Source: Arcuatula senhousia (taxonomy: Eukaryota; Mollusca; Bivalvia; Mytilida; Mytilidae). Taken from it: a stretch of DNA of 64,000 nt. Position numbers and translations under genes: made by a program. Location: contig OZ020303.1 in the NCBI GenBank assembly GCA_963971305.1, forward strand, positions 65,472,867 to 65,536,866, given 5' to 3'. Below, one piece after another: positions 12,899-27,800 of the stretch; within the stretch, counting starts at the first letter, position 1, and each line of letters begins with the position of its first letter. A model generated the notes under the pieces. That model made no database searches. It was not told where the DNA came from and saw only the letters and a list, made by a program, of their open reading frames with translations.

Positions 12899-15800
12899 GT
12901 ATGTCCTTTAGGTTAAAAATTAGCGTGTTTACTTAATTTGTTATTTCATGGTGTTAACTCAAAAACTATTTCTTTTCAAATATTTGAAGCTTATTGTATT
13001 TACAGAAAAGTGTGATTGTTCACTATTAATTTCACATTCTTAGTGTAGATTATTTGGTCCTTTTGATACTTTATAACATGCACAAAATAAACATGTACAT
13101 TATTATGAGCATGATGAGTGCATCACTTCTATTATAACAGAAATTTTCTAAGTGTCTTGGTCACTTTTGTTCACTACATGAACATTGTCGTGTGTCTGAC
13201 CATGTCTGATTAAGTGATTTAAAAAAAATTCATGCATAGAGGAGTAGAGATGCATGCACAATGACAGATCCTCTGAATGACACTACATGTACAATTTGTC
13301 CTTTTTGAAAATTCATCCCTGCCCTTTTCAAATCCTGGCTGGAACACTGTCAAATGTATGTCAACATGGATTGATGCTCAATATATTTATTTGAACATTT
13401 TGTGTAAAATTACTGTTAACTAAGAGAGAAGTTTGGATGATACATTGGCACTTTTGCAACTAGACAAACATTTATGAATTTGAGCAATTCATTTTTAGCT
13501 CACCTGGACCGAAGGTCGATGTGAGCTATTGCCATCACTTGTCGTCTTCGTGGTCATATGTCGTCGTTAACTTTTCTTTGAAAATCTTCTCTTATGAAAG
13601 GACTGAAGGGATTGCTTTGAAACTTTGCACACTTCATCTATGGGATGTCCTCTACCAAGATTGCACAAATGGTGACCGCCGTCCAAACAACATGGCCACC
13701 GTTACTAAAAATAGACCAGGGGGGTCAGACTACTGTTTATGGCTTGAAAATCAAAAAGTATAAGAGATAGATGAAATCTGATGCATGCTGCTGCTTCAGC
13801 ATCAAAATCTATACTAAAGTCTTCATTGAGTCGAAGTTGTCAGATGACCCCTTATAGGAGTTACGGCCCTTTACAGGTGAAAAATAGCATTTTTTCATGA
13901 TTTTGGCTTATAGAATGAAAACTATAAGAGAAAAGCTGTTGCTTCCTTAAATGTTGAGTTCATTTAGCTCTACAAAAGTCTTCATAGGGTCATAGTTGTC
14001 AGATGACTCCTTATAGGGGTTACGGCTCTTAAAATAATGTTATTTCATGTTTTTGGCCTTTTAAATGAAAACTATAGCAGATAGAGAAAAGTTGTTGCTT
14101 GCTTAAATGTTCAGTTCATTTAGTGCTACAAAATTTTTCATAGGGTCAAAGTTGTCTGAAGACGTCCCCTTATAGGGGTTATGGCCCCTAAAATAACATT
14201 TTTTCATGATTTTTGGCCTATGGCTACAGAATGAAACTATAGTAGGTAGAGAAAAGCTGTTACTTGCTTAAATGTTCAGCTCATTAAGCTCTAGAAAAGT
14301 TTTTATAGGGTCGACATCAAGACCAGGTGAGCGATTCAGGCTCCTGGGAGCCTCTTGTTATCCCTTTCACTGCATGTTTAAAAGTCTCATTCATACATGT
14401 ATATTGTAAATGTACATGTTAAACTTTATCTGCTGCACATGAACTTTTCTGCAAAATTTGACTTATATTTCAATGATTTCTATAGCAATTACAAATGTAC
14501 TGGCCAATTAATGTAAGCTATATTCATGTTCAAGAATGTGTATTTACATGTATATTACAGACTGCGAAATTGCCCCTGACCAGTTATAATCCTTTCAGGC
14601 AAGTGAAATTGAGAGGAAATTTATATTAGATAAATAGAAGTAACATTATAACAAAAAACCAACAAACAAGGATTCGGGGCAGGTGATTCTCAAATGCTAA
14701 TTTCCTGGACTGATATTTATTACAGAGAATAATTGTTTAAATGGTTATTGTTTTAAACATGTTATGATATAGAATGTACTTTATAGAATGCTAGAATTAT
14801 ACACAGTTTACTTTGATTTTTATTACCAGCTAATTCACAAGTACTACTTGAAACTAAGTCTTACATGACTAACTACCACTTAAGGCTCAACATTTCCTGC
14901 CTACTGTTTACTTTTAATGTTAATAGTTTGTTTCATTTACTGTTAACGTGGAAATTTTCGCATGGGGGTTATTTTTCGATGAATTTGCGATCACAAAATA
15001 TCCATGAAAATATCCCCCATGCGAATGAACCATTAGTTAAGTTTTTAAGAAGTATAAAAAAACAAAAGAAACATGAATTTATCTGCCAAGCTAAAAGGTT
15101 TGTTTATCACAAATGCGAAAAATGTCACCACGTTAACAGTTATAAGGCCAAAAATGTATGTCTGTTAAGGGTTTCAAACGTACCATGTATCATATTTTTT
15201 TGTCACTGTCTACCTTAGAACATTTTATTTCAAAATTTAAGGAAAATGTTGGTTAACTGGTTAAGCACTATATAAGTCAGGAAACCTCTCTTGTAAGGGT
15301 CATATAGAATTATTTTGAAAAAATAATCTGGTTTGGTTTTGCCTACCTATCTTCACTATCATGTTTTAGGGAATGTAGCCTTACATAGACATGGCCAAAT
15401 ATGTCTGACTGAGGGAAATGTCAGACGATTTGGTCAGACAGAAAATTTGGAAAGTTATATGTATAGGTGAAAAATTACATTTGGTCAGACAGATCCAAAA
15501 TCTACTTTGCCTTTTAATTGTGTGCATATTGTGTTCTGCTTACTAATACAGTGTATTTTCAAACAAAATTTCATTTTTGCAAAAAAGTGCTTATTTGATA
15601 AATATGATAAACAATTTTGTTACATACATGACTTGAATCTAGTTTGAATTAATAAAAAAGAATAAAAATCAGGGTTTTCCTTATATTTTGAAGTAGAAGG
15701 CTAAAATTGTGAAGTAAAAGGTTGATTTTAATAACATTTCCTTTATTTTTGGCAAAAGTAGCAGGTCACAGAGTTTAAGTAGAAGCTTCTACCGCCTTCA

Positions 15801-18800
15801 AAGGAAACCACTGAAAATGACTTTTTATCTTCATTTTAAAGATTTTTTTCATAGCATTTCTGCTAAGGATATGACTTCATTTGATTTATAAATAATTTCA
15901 GGTCTGATTAAAGCCAAGCAGTATGATTGGAAAGACTCTAACTTAGCTCTGTTTGGATCAGATACTGAGAAAAATGTAAAAAGTAAGTCATGCAAGCTTT
16001 CTGAGAATTGGATAAAGTGATAGAAAATTAAATATTTCATCCCTTTCATGAAGATGGTCTAGATCTTTAAAAACCATCTTTTACTTAATGATTTTTATCT
16101 AAATAAGCATTCATATCCGTAATATGTTTTTAAAAGCATTATATTCCTAATCTTCATCATCAATACAAGGAAGAAAATTGGCAGGATAAAAGGTATCTTT
16201 AATAAAAACAGTACCGGTAGTCTTCAATGAAATAAATACATTATGCATACAGTATGCACTAGCATAGAGATAAAAGAAGATATAGCCAATCAAATGTAAC
16301 ATTCCCCCAAGCTGAACAGGAGTTCACCAAGTTACTTTGGAGTACTGGTGCTTAATCTATCTTTAGAATGTTGTAATAATAGAAGTTAATCCTTTTGATC
16401 AGTTAAACTCACACATTCATTGAAAATGAAAACTACTCATAGGTAGATGATTTTTACCTAAAGGAAAAAAACTCCTATCTCGGAGAGAAAATTGCTTATA
16501 TCTACGATTGTTGCAACAAAATAATATTTTTTTATGAATTTAATGCTTTTACCAACTCTTTGACATTTATCTTTCTCATTTTCTTTTATATAAATATCCT
16601 TTTTGAGCTATTTTTTCAATGTGAAATTTTCAACAGGTAAGTGGTTTATACTAGGAAAATTTTTCCTTCATACAACAAGATAATCTCCTCTCTTTATATG
16701 TGAGTTTAAACTGATCAGAGAGATTAACTTCCATTGTAACACATTCAATAGGAGGATTAAGTACGGGAACTCCAAAGTACCATGGTGAGTCCCTGTTCAG
16801 CTTGGGGTAATTAATCATTTTATTGGCTATAAAATAGTTTTGCTGTGAGAGGGTTTTGGGTCTTGACTTTTAACAATGTTTAAGAGAACAAATTTTCAAA
16901 GTTATTTGTAAGTTTAAAAATATGAAATTGGATCTGTTTTCTAGAGGAGTCAGCTGCCACTGAAGTAGCATGGAAGGGAGCTGGAAGTAAAGTGGGCCTT
17001 CAGATCTGGAGAATTGTGGTAGGTTTTGAAAAAACTGTTGCAGAGTTGGTTGTGTAGTTTTTAGTGTGTCAGTATACTGACACCAAGTTTAGTGGTTTGA
17101 TCCTAGTCGGAAATTAAAATTTCATAAGGAACATTGCTAGTGTTCCAAAGGGATGAAAAATGGTTGTCTCGTGACCTATTGGGTGTGCAATACTCCAGTG
17201 CACATAAAAGACCCACTTGAAGAGTTGTTTGATAAGAATAGGCTCAGTGGGGCTACTACAAAGGGCACTCTTGGAAGCTAGAGATGGTTTAACATAAGCA
17301 TGAAGCTTAATTCTTAATCCAGGATAAAGAAAATATTTCAAACCAAATATAAGATGAGCTTTAAAGGCATTTACAAAACATAATTTATTTATGTCTCCCC
17401 TCCCCCACTTTTGTGGGAAGATATATTGTTTTTGTCCTGTCTGTCAGTCACAAAGTTTGTCAGCGCAACTCCTCTGAAACTACAGAACCAATTTTTACAA
17501 AAGTTGGTATATAGGAAGGACACCATATAAAGTTGTTCACAATAACAGGAAATTTTGTTCCTCAAATTTTTGTGGGAGTTATGGCCCTTTGAACTTAGAA
17601 AGGACATGGTACGGTAAGAGCCATATTTGGCCCCCTATTTTATGAAAATATAAATCTTGCGAAAAATTATTAAAATGCACTATATATATGGAGTAAAATG
17701 GTTCAAATTTATGAGTATGTTTTCAATTTCCAATAATCTTTTCGGTTTTCAATTCTATAGAGACCCGAAACAGAGTAAAATTAACAAAATCGAGAAAAAT
17801 GCTGATTTTTAGAGCTCACATTGTTATTTTCAAAGGCCTCCGCCTAAATGACCCATATATTTCTTAACTGATTTAGACTTTAATTGAAGTCAGTTCTAAA
17901 GTTAATTTACAACATGTCTGGGTCAAGAAGGCGGAGGCATCCAAAAATTGAAAAAATGACGCAAAATTCGTCCATTTTCAGCCAATTTGACAGAAATCTT
18001 TTATATTTGTTTTGTTTTGACATTCTATTTTTCACCAATGTCAGATGCTACGCTTAAAAAATTATTAGAACAAGTTTGTTCATTCATTTGAACTTCTAAA
18101 TAGCATAAGAAATCTTTTCCATATCAATTTTGTAATTTTGAATTATACAGGGGGCCAAATATGGGCCTTAGTGTACCTTGTCCTTTGTTGAAAATCCTCA
18201 TTTATTGCCTTGTCAGTATAACTACTTAAACTACTGAGCCAATTTCAACAAAACTTGGTATGTAGGAAGGGAACCATAAGTAGCTGTACATGTTACCAGG
18301 AAATTTTGTGGGAGTTATGGCCCTTTGAACCTACAAATTTGCTGAAAATCCTCATTTATCATCTTGTTATACTTCTCTGAAACTATAGAACTGAATTCAA
18401 CCAAACTTGGTATATAGGAAGGACACCATATGTAGTTGTGCATATTACCAGGGAAATTCAAAATTTGAACTTAGAAATTTGCTGAAAAGCCTCATTATCA
18501 CCTTGTCGGCGCAAATCCTCCGAAACTACTGAACTGATTTCTACAAAATTTGGTAGGTAGGAAGGTTATCTTATATAGTATTACCAGGAAATTTTGATCC
18601 TCAAATTTTTGTGGGATTTATGAATCTTTTGAAATTAAAAATTTGGGGGAAACAGGGGGAGACATCGTTTTTATAGGCAAAAACAAAAATATTAGTTTAT
18701 TAAAAAAAAATAAAAGTAAATAAAATATTTTTTTAGTTCATGAATTTTCAGATTTTATAGATTCATTTTGAATGAAATATTATCATGATTGTATAGGTAT

Positions 18801-21800
18801 AAGTAAACCAAATTTAATAGGATAACTTGCATATAAAGAACAGAGTTTGACCAAGACACTATAGAGCACTGTGGAACAACTTTAATTTTTAATGCTATGT
18901 ATTATTTTAGAATTTGTGTTTAGGTGGTACATGTACTCATTAGCTCAATTATTTTTTACTATTCCACAATCTTATTTGATTATATTGAAGAAAAACCCTA
19001 TAGTAATATTGTTTGTTATAATGGTTGATTCAGCTAAATTGTAAGACAGACATATTTATTTTCACTAATGAGTGTCTGGACAGTTACATCTGTTTATAAT
19101 GGACTTGGCAAGAATAGTATTTATACAAACATATCAGTAGGATTTTCTCAGGTCAACAGGGTAAAACAAGGTCATGGATAGAAAAGATGGATATAAATAC
19201 TTGTATTATTTTATACAAGCACATAATTTGTGGACATTTTATAGTATGTTGCTGTTGTCGTCATTGTCTTATAATTTAAGTGCTCCCACAAACTTGAGTT
19301 CTAGTTTACACACATTTTTGAAAATGGTTGTGTTTTTGTTCACAATACATGAAAGCATAATAAATGTTTTTACTTTTTTTTCATGCCCACTGCAACGACA
19401 TGTCGGGGGGGCATAAGTTTAACTTATGTCGGTCCGCACATACATACGTCCGTACCAATTTCCGTCAAGCTTTTCTAAGAAACTGTTCAAGATAATGATT
19501 TGAAACTTGGTAGGATGGTTCAATACGACAAACTGTACCTCCTAAGCAATTTTCAGACCTGTCAGACATCTACTTCCTGTTTGGGACTTAGGCTGATGTG
19601 AAAATATGTGAAAATGATATGAAAATTCGTCAAGCTTTTCTCAGGAACTGTATACCAGAATGATTTGAAACTTGGTAGGATGGTTCAGTATGACACACTG
19701 TACGTCCTAAGCGATTTTCAGACCTGTTGGACATCTACTTCCTGTTTGGGGACTAGCGGGGGCATCTGTGTCCCATGGACACATTCCTTCTTTATTTATT
19801 TCTTTGATCAACATTAATTTTGCAAAATATTTGGTTTGGCCTGACACAACTTTGTATACCTACATATTGTAGTAGTCCTTGAACATTTTGTTAACATTTT
19901 TCTGAACGTACAGGATATGTTATATCTGACCTCCACATGTATGTTGTGATGATTTATCTGATTATCCCACATGCTCATCATTAAAAATTGAATCTTAGGG
20001 GGGGAGTAAACATAAATAAATGTTATCTGAATCAACCACATTTTAGAATTTTATTTCTTTTGTTTCTTTTTACAGAAATTTAAAGTAACACCTTGGCCTA
20101 AAGAGGAGTATGGAAAGTTTTACAATGGAGATTCCTACATTATACTTAATGTAAGTTGTTGGTGATGTAAGAAATCTAAACTCTATATATGGCTATGTAT
20201 GACTACTGGCCATGAAAACCAAGAAAATTGTTTCCCCAAAATAATTATCTTAATAATGAGACCACATTACATTTGGTCTATCAATTTGAAAAGAAAGGTT
20301 ACATTAATATTGGACACTGTTATAAAGAGTCAAAGCTATGTTTATTAAAAGATCTAAGGAACTGACATAAGAATCTTTCTTAACCAGTCATTAATTCATT
20401 CAAATTCAAAATGATTTTTGTTTTAGACCTATAAGGAAGAAGACAGTGAAGAGCTGAATTATGATGTACATTTCTGGATAGGGCAATACAGCACTCAGGT
20501 AACTTGACTAATCTATTTAAATTGAACTTGAAAGAGGCAACAAAAAATAATAGTGTTTTACTTTTCTAGATTTGTTTGTGTTTTTGAAAGTATCCAACAT
20601 GGAACATGGTAAATTGAAAGGTAGTATAAATCATGAAGCCATCTTAAAATTATACCCTTACCACGAACATGGTATAAAGATTGTTGAAAATGTCTTTGTA
20701 CATTTTTTTTGGTTATTCCATAGGATGAGTATGGTACAGCCGCCTACAAGACTGTAGAATTGGACACTTTCTTAGATGATGCTCCCATCCAGCACAGAGA
20801 AGTTCAAGGGCATGAATCGGAGCTCTTCAAGTCATACTTTGACAATATTACGTATGTATCTAAAATACAAATCAACCACTATTTCTTATGATATGCCTGT
20901 ACCAAGTCAGGACCATTGTGCTCTTCATATTCTCAGCTGTGTTTTTGCCTTGTTTTGTCTTTTCTTTTTGATCATCCCAGTTTGGTAGTTTTGTTACTGC
21001 ATGTACCTTATTAATCAGTGTTCTCCCCAGAAATTTTGGATAGCATCATATTTTGCGTAAACAATATCGAGTAACAGAAAGAAAAAAACCATGTCGATCG
21101 ACATTTCACTATCAATTTATGATAAGTTCTTGACCACGTATCATGTGTTAGTGTATTATGATACCCCCCCCCTCTCCCCTCCCCACCCACCCCATTTGAT
21201 GTACCGGTAAGTATTCCTTGTATTCCTTGAAGCTAAAGATACTATAGTTCCATATTAAGAAAGAGTGTGAGTAGGACTGATTGTAGCAATAATCATCAGT
21301 ATGTCTTTTGTTATCTGTGAACTCTCAGTGAACTGCATCCAGTCACCAAGGATGGAAGAGGAAAAGACAGGCCTGAAAGCCATTTGCCTGGGTTTGAAGC
21401 AATAGAAAGTAATTAAATAGCATTCATTTTTGGCATAAATAAGTTACCAAGTACAAATGTTAACATTTTATTCACACTGGTTAATAGTCACTAAGTTGAC
21501 AGAATCAAATAGATGCCAATGGTTCTCCTGCCAAAAGGAGAAAATGCTAGATAAGGTAATAAGAATCTATTTTTATATCAACTTCCTGTTTTGACCAATG
21601 GTCAAACAATATGTCTAGAAATCATTTTTTTGGAATAACAAATGTTACAATGGACATTAAATCATGTTTCATTAAGGTAAAAAGCATTTTCTTTATTCTG
21701 GATTTGGGTTATGACCGTTAATTTAGACTTTAACGGCTCATGTTCAATTAACACACCTGAATAAAAGCACGTGTGCATTATATGTTTGTTTTTGTTTTGG

Positions 21801-24800
21801 TCAAATCCTATTGGTCCTGGTTGGTTGTCCAATAGAAATAATTCAACTCGCAATAGGTGTTCACCTGTAATTTGCATGGCTAATCAGTTTAAAGATCGAT
21901 ATGAATCCTAATTAATTGACAAGACCATGATCATGGATTTATTTGTTAATTGGCTTGGGGTTGTAAATGTGTCAATCACTCAATGATCATCAATCAGTCA
22001 GTGGCTTCATTAGGACGAAACTCAATACCTTTGTATTTCTAGCAATTTAAGATAGCGTCTCGGTAAAGACTGATAGCATCTCGGCAAATTACGATAGCGT
22101 CTCGGTCCCGAGATGCTATAAGGGCCTGGGGAGAACACTGTATTAATACAATATTTGAATTGTGCTTCCATCATCTCCTGGCTAATGCCTCTGCAAATTT
22201 GAGATAATAATTCAACATCATGTAAGGTATTTGAATATTTGTTACATAGTTGCATATGAAATACTGATTTTTCCCAGTGAAATACAATCTGGTAAATTCA
22301 CAGTGTGAAAAAACAAAAAATATTTTCACTCTTGCATCCTTTCCCGCCAAACTCAATTACCGGGTATGATGTTTTGAATTGTATTGTGTTGTTGGCATGA
22401 CAACGTCGGTCTAAATTCATAGGGCATTCAAATTAATTTGTTAAAAAACCAATTAAATAGTGGCATTTTATCTATGTAATAAATACGATAATCAATTAGG
22501 TCTCATGAATAACCAAAATGTGATCACTTGTGCGTGAACGCACTCAGATTTAACTTGCACGGAGCTTTTTAAATTTTAGTGTGTTTACCGACTCGTGATC
22601 ATATTTTGGTTATTCACTCGACACAATTAATTATCCTATGATTATAAAAAAGACATTGACGATTCTATTAACTGCTGAAAAGAAACATTCAATACACAAG
22701 AAAATATGAATAGAATTTAACCTTCTTGGTGCGGGAACCGATCCGAGAAACGTTACAACAAGTGTTGGAAATAAATGCGACGTCATTGTCAATTAGTGAC
22801 GCATTTCGATAATGACGTAATATTTTTTTCACAAGTGCAAAACAAATATTTTTGATTTTTACAAAACCATAGATGTTGAATAATGCACCATTTTGCCTAA
22901 ACAAATAAGTGATTTTAGCAAATACCTTGGCGAAATCACAATTTTTATATTATGTAAAGGGGACATATATGTCCTTCCCGCAGTAAACCGATAAGGACAT
23001 ATATGTCCCTCCCGCACTTGCACAGATGAGGACATATTTGTCCCTCCCGCACCAAGAGGGTTAAAGGCAATTGACATCAATCAAGTATTTAAGAATAAGT
23101 TTGATGTACATGTAATGGAGTATAATTTATTGTTTTAACATGTTGGTGTTTTTTTTAAATCAATAAACAATTTTCAAAAAAATTATTAAGACAAAAGTGA
23201 AATTTCATTTTTTTTTCTCAAAAGTAGTTCCCTTTGCATTTAGAATTATCAGAGTCCAGAATACTGTCATGATATTTTCATACTTAATTATGTAAACCAA
23301 AATGATATATGTAGTGTTATACCATGTATTTTGTTTTTATCATAGCATACTGAAAGGAGGTGCAGATACAGGATTTAGACATGTTAAACCAGAAGAATAT
23401 ACTCCGAGACTGTTTCATTTCTGTGGTAATAGAAAGAAGGTTGAAGTTAGAGAGGTACAAGTGATTAAATGCATTTGAAATAGTTACATAAAAGCACATT
23501 AAATTAGATTTCCTGGTTGAGTCTATAATTACATGTATTTTGTATTTGTTCTGAAATTTCTTTAAGATATGTTAAATTATACCCCACGCTACAAAGTCTG
23601 TCTGTCATTATCTAATTGTCAGCCCAGTTGGAAATTTTTGGAGATTATAGCCCCTTGAATTAAGTTTGTTTTCTATAATTAAGTTTTGTAAGCACAACTT
23701 CTCTGAAACTACTCAATTGATTTCCACAAAACTTGGTTTTCACTACAGTAAGTATACCATACATTGTGCAGAATGTCTAGAAATTTTATTCAAAGCCCTA
23801 TGACATTGTCAAAAGTTGGCAGCCCTGAATATGGTTTGGTTTATGGTCATTCTAGATACGTCATGTAAATGTTAACATGAATCATTTTCCTACAGAGATT
23901 TTTAGACAAGCATTACATATTTATATATATTAAACCTGTTGAAAAAAGTTGCTTTTAAAACTGTTGGTGAAAATACCATTTTCTTTCTTTATTGATATCA
24001 GGTACCAAGGGTTGCCAGTCGTCTGAAATCAGATGATGTATTTATCCTTGACTTGGGTCTTCAGATCTACCAATGGAATGGTGCAGGATCAAACAAAGAC
24101 GAAAGGATGAAGGTAAAAAAATTCTTAGATGAAAAATTATGAAATTTTATTATTGTTGACTATATTATACAACACTGTCATTAGTGTGTATAATATCCAA
24201 ACAATATTACTTATCAAGTGGTCATATCTTAAAGGATGGGCATTTCTTGATATAATGTAGTACCTTACAACATTAAAGACAGAATATAACTTCTAGTAGT
24301 AGTTTATTGAATTAATCATTATGGTGTAGGTCCCTGACCAATTTGAAAGAACATTAACAAACAACAATCAATCAATCAAAAGAAATTGTTAAACATGGTT
24401 GCTACTTTATTTAACAGGCCATGCAGTATTGTATTCAGCTGAAAGGTGAGAGAAGTGGAAAGGCTTCGTCTGAAGTCCTGGATGAGGACTCTACAGACAA
24501 GGATGTAAGCTTAAGTCAGAAATTTTAGTACATGTTTAACATACATTTGGTAATTTCAGAGAGGTTTTTATTTTCTACTTATTTCACAATATCCTCAGAA
24601 GCATAAAGATAAAATTACAATATTCTACTTTTTATGACGAATCACAAAATTTGGTATCTTCAAAAATGACACATTACACAATATCCTCAGAAGCATAAAG
24701 ATAAAATTACAATATTCTACTTTTTATGACGAATCACAAAATTTGGTATCTTCAAAAATGACACATTACACAATACCAGAAATAGAAAAACTCAACTGGT

Positions 24801-27800
24801 ATCAAACTTTTGTGCCTACTGTACCAAATTTAAAGACTATAGTATTGATGCATAGTATGTATCTATGCATATTTATACCCCACGCAACAAAGTTGCGAAG
24901 GGTATAATGTTTTTGACTGGTCCGTCCGTCCGTCCGTCCGTCCGTCAGTCCGTCAGTCTGTGATCAAAGTTTGTAATCGCAACTCCTCTTAAACTAATGA
25001 ACAGAATTTAATGAAACTTGGTATACAAGAAGAACACCATATGTAGTTGTGCATATTACCGGGAATTTTTGATTCGCAAATTTTTGTCGGAGTTATGGCC
25101 CTTTGGACTTAAAAATTTGCAGAAAATCATGATTACAGTTTGTAATCGCAACTCCTCTTAAACTACCGAACAGAATTTAATGAAACTTGGTATGCAAGAA
25201 GAACACCATATGTAGTTGTGCGTATTACCAGGAATTTTTGATTCGCAAATTTTTGTGGGAGTTATGGCCCTTTGGACTTAAAAATTTGCAGAAAACCATG
25301 ATTACAGTTTGTAATCGCAACTCCTCTTAAACTACTGAACAGAATTTAATGAAACTTGGTATGCAAGAAGAACACCATATGCAGTTGTGCATATTACCGG
25401 GAATTTTTGATTCGCTAATTTTTGTGGGAGTTATGGCCCTTTGGACTTAGAATTTTGCAAAAAATCATGATTACAGTTTGTAATCGCAACTCCTCTAAAA
25501 CTACTGAACAGAATTTAACGAAACTAGGTATGCAAAAAGAACACCATATGTAGTTGTGCATGTTACTGGGAATTTTTTATTCACAAATATTTGTGGGAGT
25601 TATGGCCCTTTGGACTTAGAAATTTGCAGAAAATCATGATTACAGTTTTTGATTGCAACTCCTCTAAAACTACTGAACAGAATTTAACGAAACTTGGTAT
25701 GCAAGAAGTGCACCATATGTAGTTGTGCATTTAAGCTGGAATTTTTGATTCGCAGATTTTTGTGGGAGTTATGGACCTTTGGATTTAAAAATTTTCAGAA
25801 AATCATGATTACAGTTTGTGATCGAAACTCCTCTGAAACTACTTAACAGAATTTAACGAAAGTTGGTATGCAAGAAGAACACCATATGTAGTTGTGCATA
25901 TTACCAGGAATTTTTTTTCTGCAATTTTTTGTGCGAGTTATGAACCTTTGGACTTAGAAATTTGCAGAAAATCATGATTACAGTTTGTGAACCCAACTCC
26001 TCTTAAACCAACCATCAGAATTTAATGAAACTTAGTATGCAAGAAGTACACCATATGTAGTTGTGCATATTACTAGGAATTTTTTATCCCCAAATTTTTG
26101 TCGGAGTTGTGGCCCTTTGGACTAAGAAATTTGACATAACTTTGTTAAGATATTCAAATACTTGCACATTCACTTTTACAATCATTTAATATTATTGATT
26201 CCTGTAGCTTGATACTAATTCCTCAAGAATAACATTGATAGTCCGTTAGCGGCACGCGTGGGGTATGTGAGCGTGCTCACTAAGGTTCTTTCATTTTTAT
26301 ACTCCTTGCTTCAAAATAGGGAATATTAAATTAAAACTTTAAGTGTATTTCTACATTACCCACAATTACACCTTATCTTCTCATCTAATTTTCCTGAAAC
26401 TTTCACACATTAAAGATTTGCATTTTCTGTAGTGAGAGACAGTTCTAGATATTGGTATCATTAATGATTTTTTTTGTTTGTTTTCAGCATGAGTTTTATA
26501 AAGCTTTAACAGAAGATGACGTAGAAGATGAAGCTGAAAAATCTAAAGCTGAAGATACAGAAAATGAATTATACAGACTTTCAGATGCTAGTGGCTCCAT
26601 GAAATTTAGCCTGGCAAAGAAAGGCAGTGTCTCAAAATCAGACTTGGACAGCAAGGTGAATGATAAGATAATAATGAGTCAGAATAATTGTAAATGACAC
26701 ATAATTCCACAAAAAAAAAAATGGCAATTTTGAAATATGGAAATTGATAGGTCAATGTTAAAATGGGTTGTTTCTGTACTATGTTGAAGATATTTATACT
26801 CCATAGGTTTAATGTATTTATAAAAACTTAAAGTGTAAGTTCGTGATTTTCGAGTTATTAGTTATATTGATTTATTTTGATGAGAGTAGGCATCCTGCCG
26901 GGTTTGGGCATTGAAAACGATGTATTAAGAAAGATATTGGTAATTTTATTCCAATACACAAGACCATATGGGCACGTCCATGCTATGAACAATGATGAAT
27001 TATGGGATAGCTCAATTGGAGATGTGACGTCACATCTCCAATGATAAATACATTAACCAATTGACGATATTTGAAACATAAGACCAAGGTTGTCGATAAT
27101 AATAATGATTTGAAATATGAATAATTTGGCATTAATATTTTTTTAATCCAACGTTTAGCAAGATAATTGTTTATTTAAACCTTAAATTGTTTTGAAATAA
27201 TTAATTGCAATTCCAAATAGTAAATAATCTGAAATATTTATTGACACAGTAGCCCTAGTTTTCAATCCTTTTTCAAATATTTAAGACAATAAAATCAGTT
27301 CTTGATGAATACACAGGTGTCAATTAAAATCATTAACCTTTTGGGCGATCTGCAACGCCCCGTTGGTTAATTACAGGTATAATTGACAGATATCATAGTT
27401 CAATTAAGGTGCTCCTCCAATCAAACACTTCCTTGCAGCACTCAACCCACTTTAGACACACCCACCACAGTTCGATTTTAAGAATTTCGACCGGCACATC
27501 TTTTAATAATTTCTTAATTAGTATACACGGTATAATTAATCAGCAGGTGTCAATATCACCTGTTCACTTCATTGACTACCTTTCTCTTACAATTATCAGT
27601 CAGCCAAAGCGTGGTGCTACATCGTGTTTGTGCATGGTGTGTGTAATACTAGTACCCGAATTAAAAATGTGTTTAAAGAGTTTTAGTTCCCATTTTTTTT
27701 ACTGTTTTTGAAGTGTTGGAAAAACAATTAATTAACTACATTATTATTTGCAAGACAAAAAAAAAAAAGATTCCTAAAGTTTATTGTTTTTATATGTTTT

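Larger units (their letters stand above)
12531..15686 (+). repeat. Third copy of block A, contiguous with the gelsolin gene
   Basis: Starts where the 762-bp array ends and runs without a gap into single-copy sequence at 15687. It is the only copy that connects exon 1 to exons 2-12, so it is the best candidate for the true locus. A 117-codon open frame inside (14865-15218) has no recognisable domain and I do not call it a gene. Confidence 0.9.

Noticed and set aside
2840..15218. 117- and 80-codon open frames present three times in block A
   Set aside because: One lies in HINE sequence and the other in AT-rich intron sequence. The repetition is explained by the triplication, and neither resembles a protein family.
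24969..26150. CRISPR-like array
   Set aside because: Units of 169 bp are homologous along their whole length with no unique spacers, and the context is eukaryotic.
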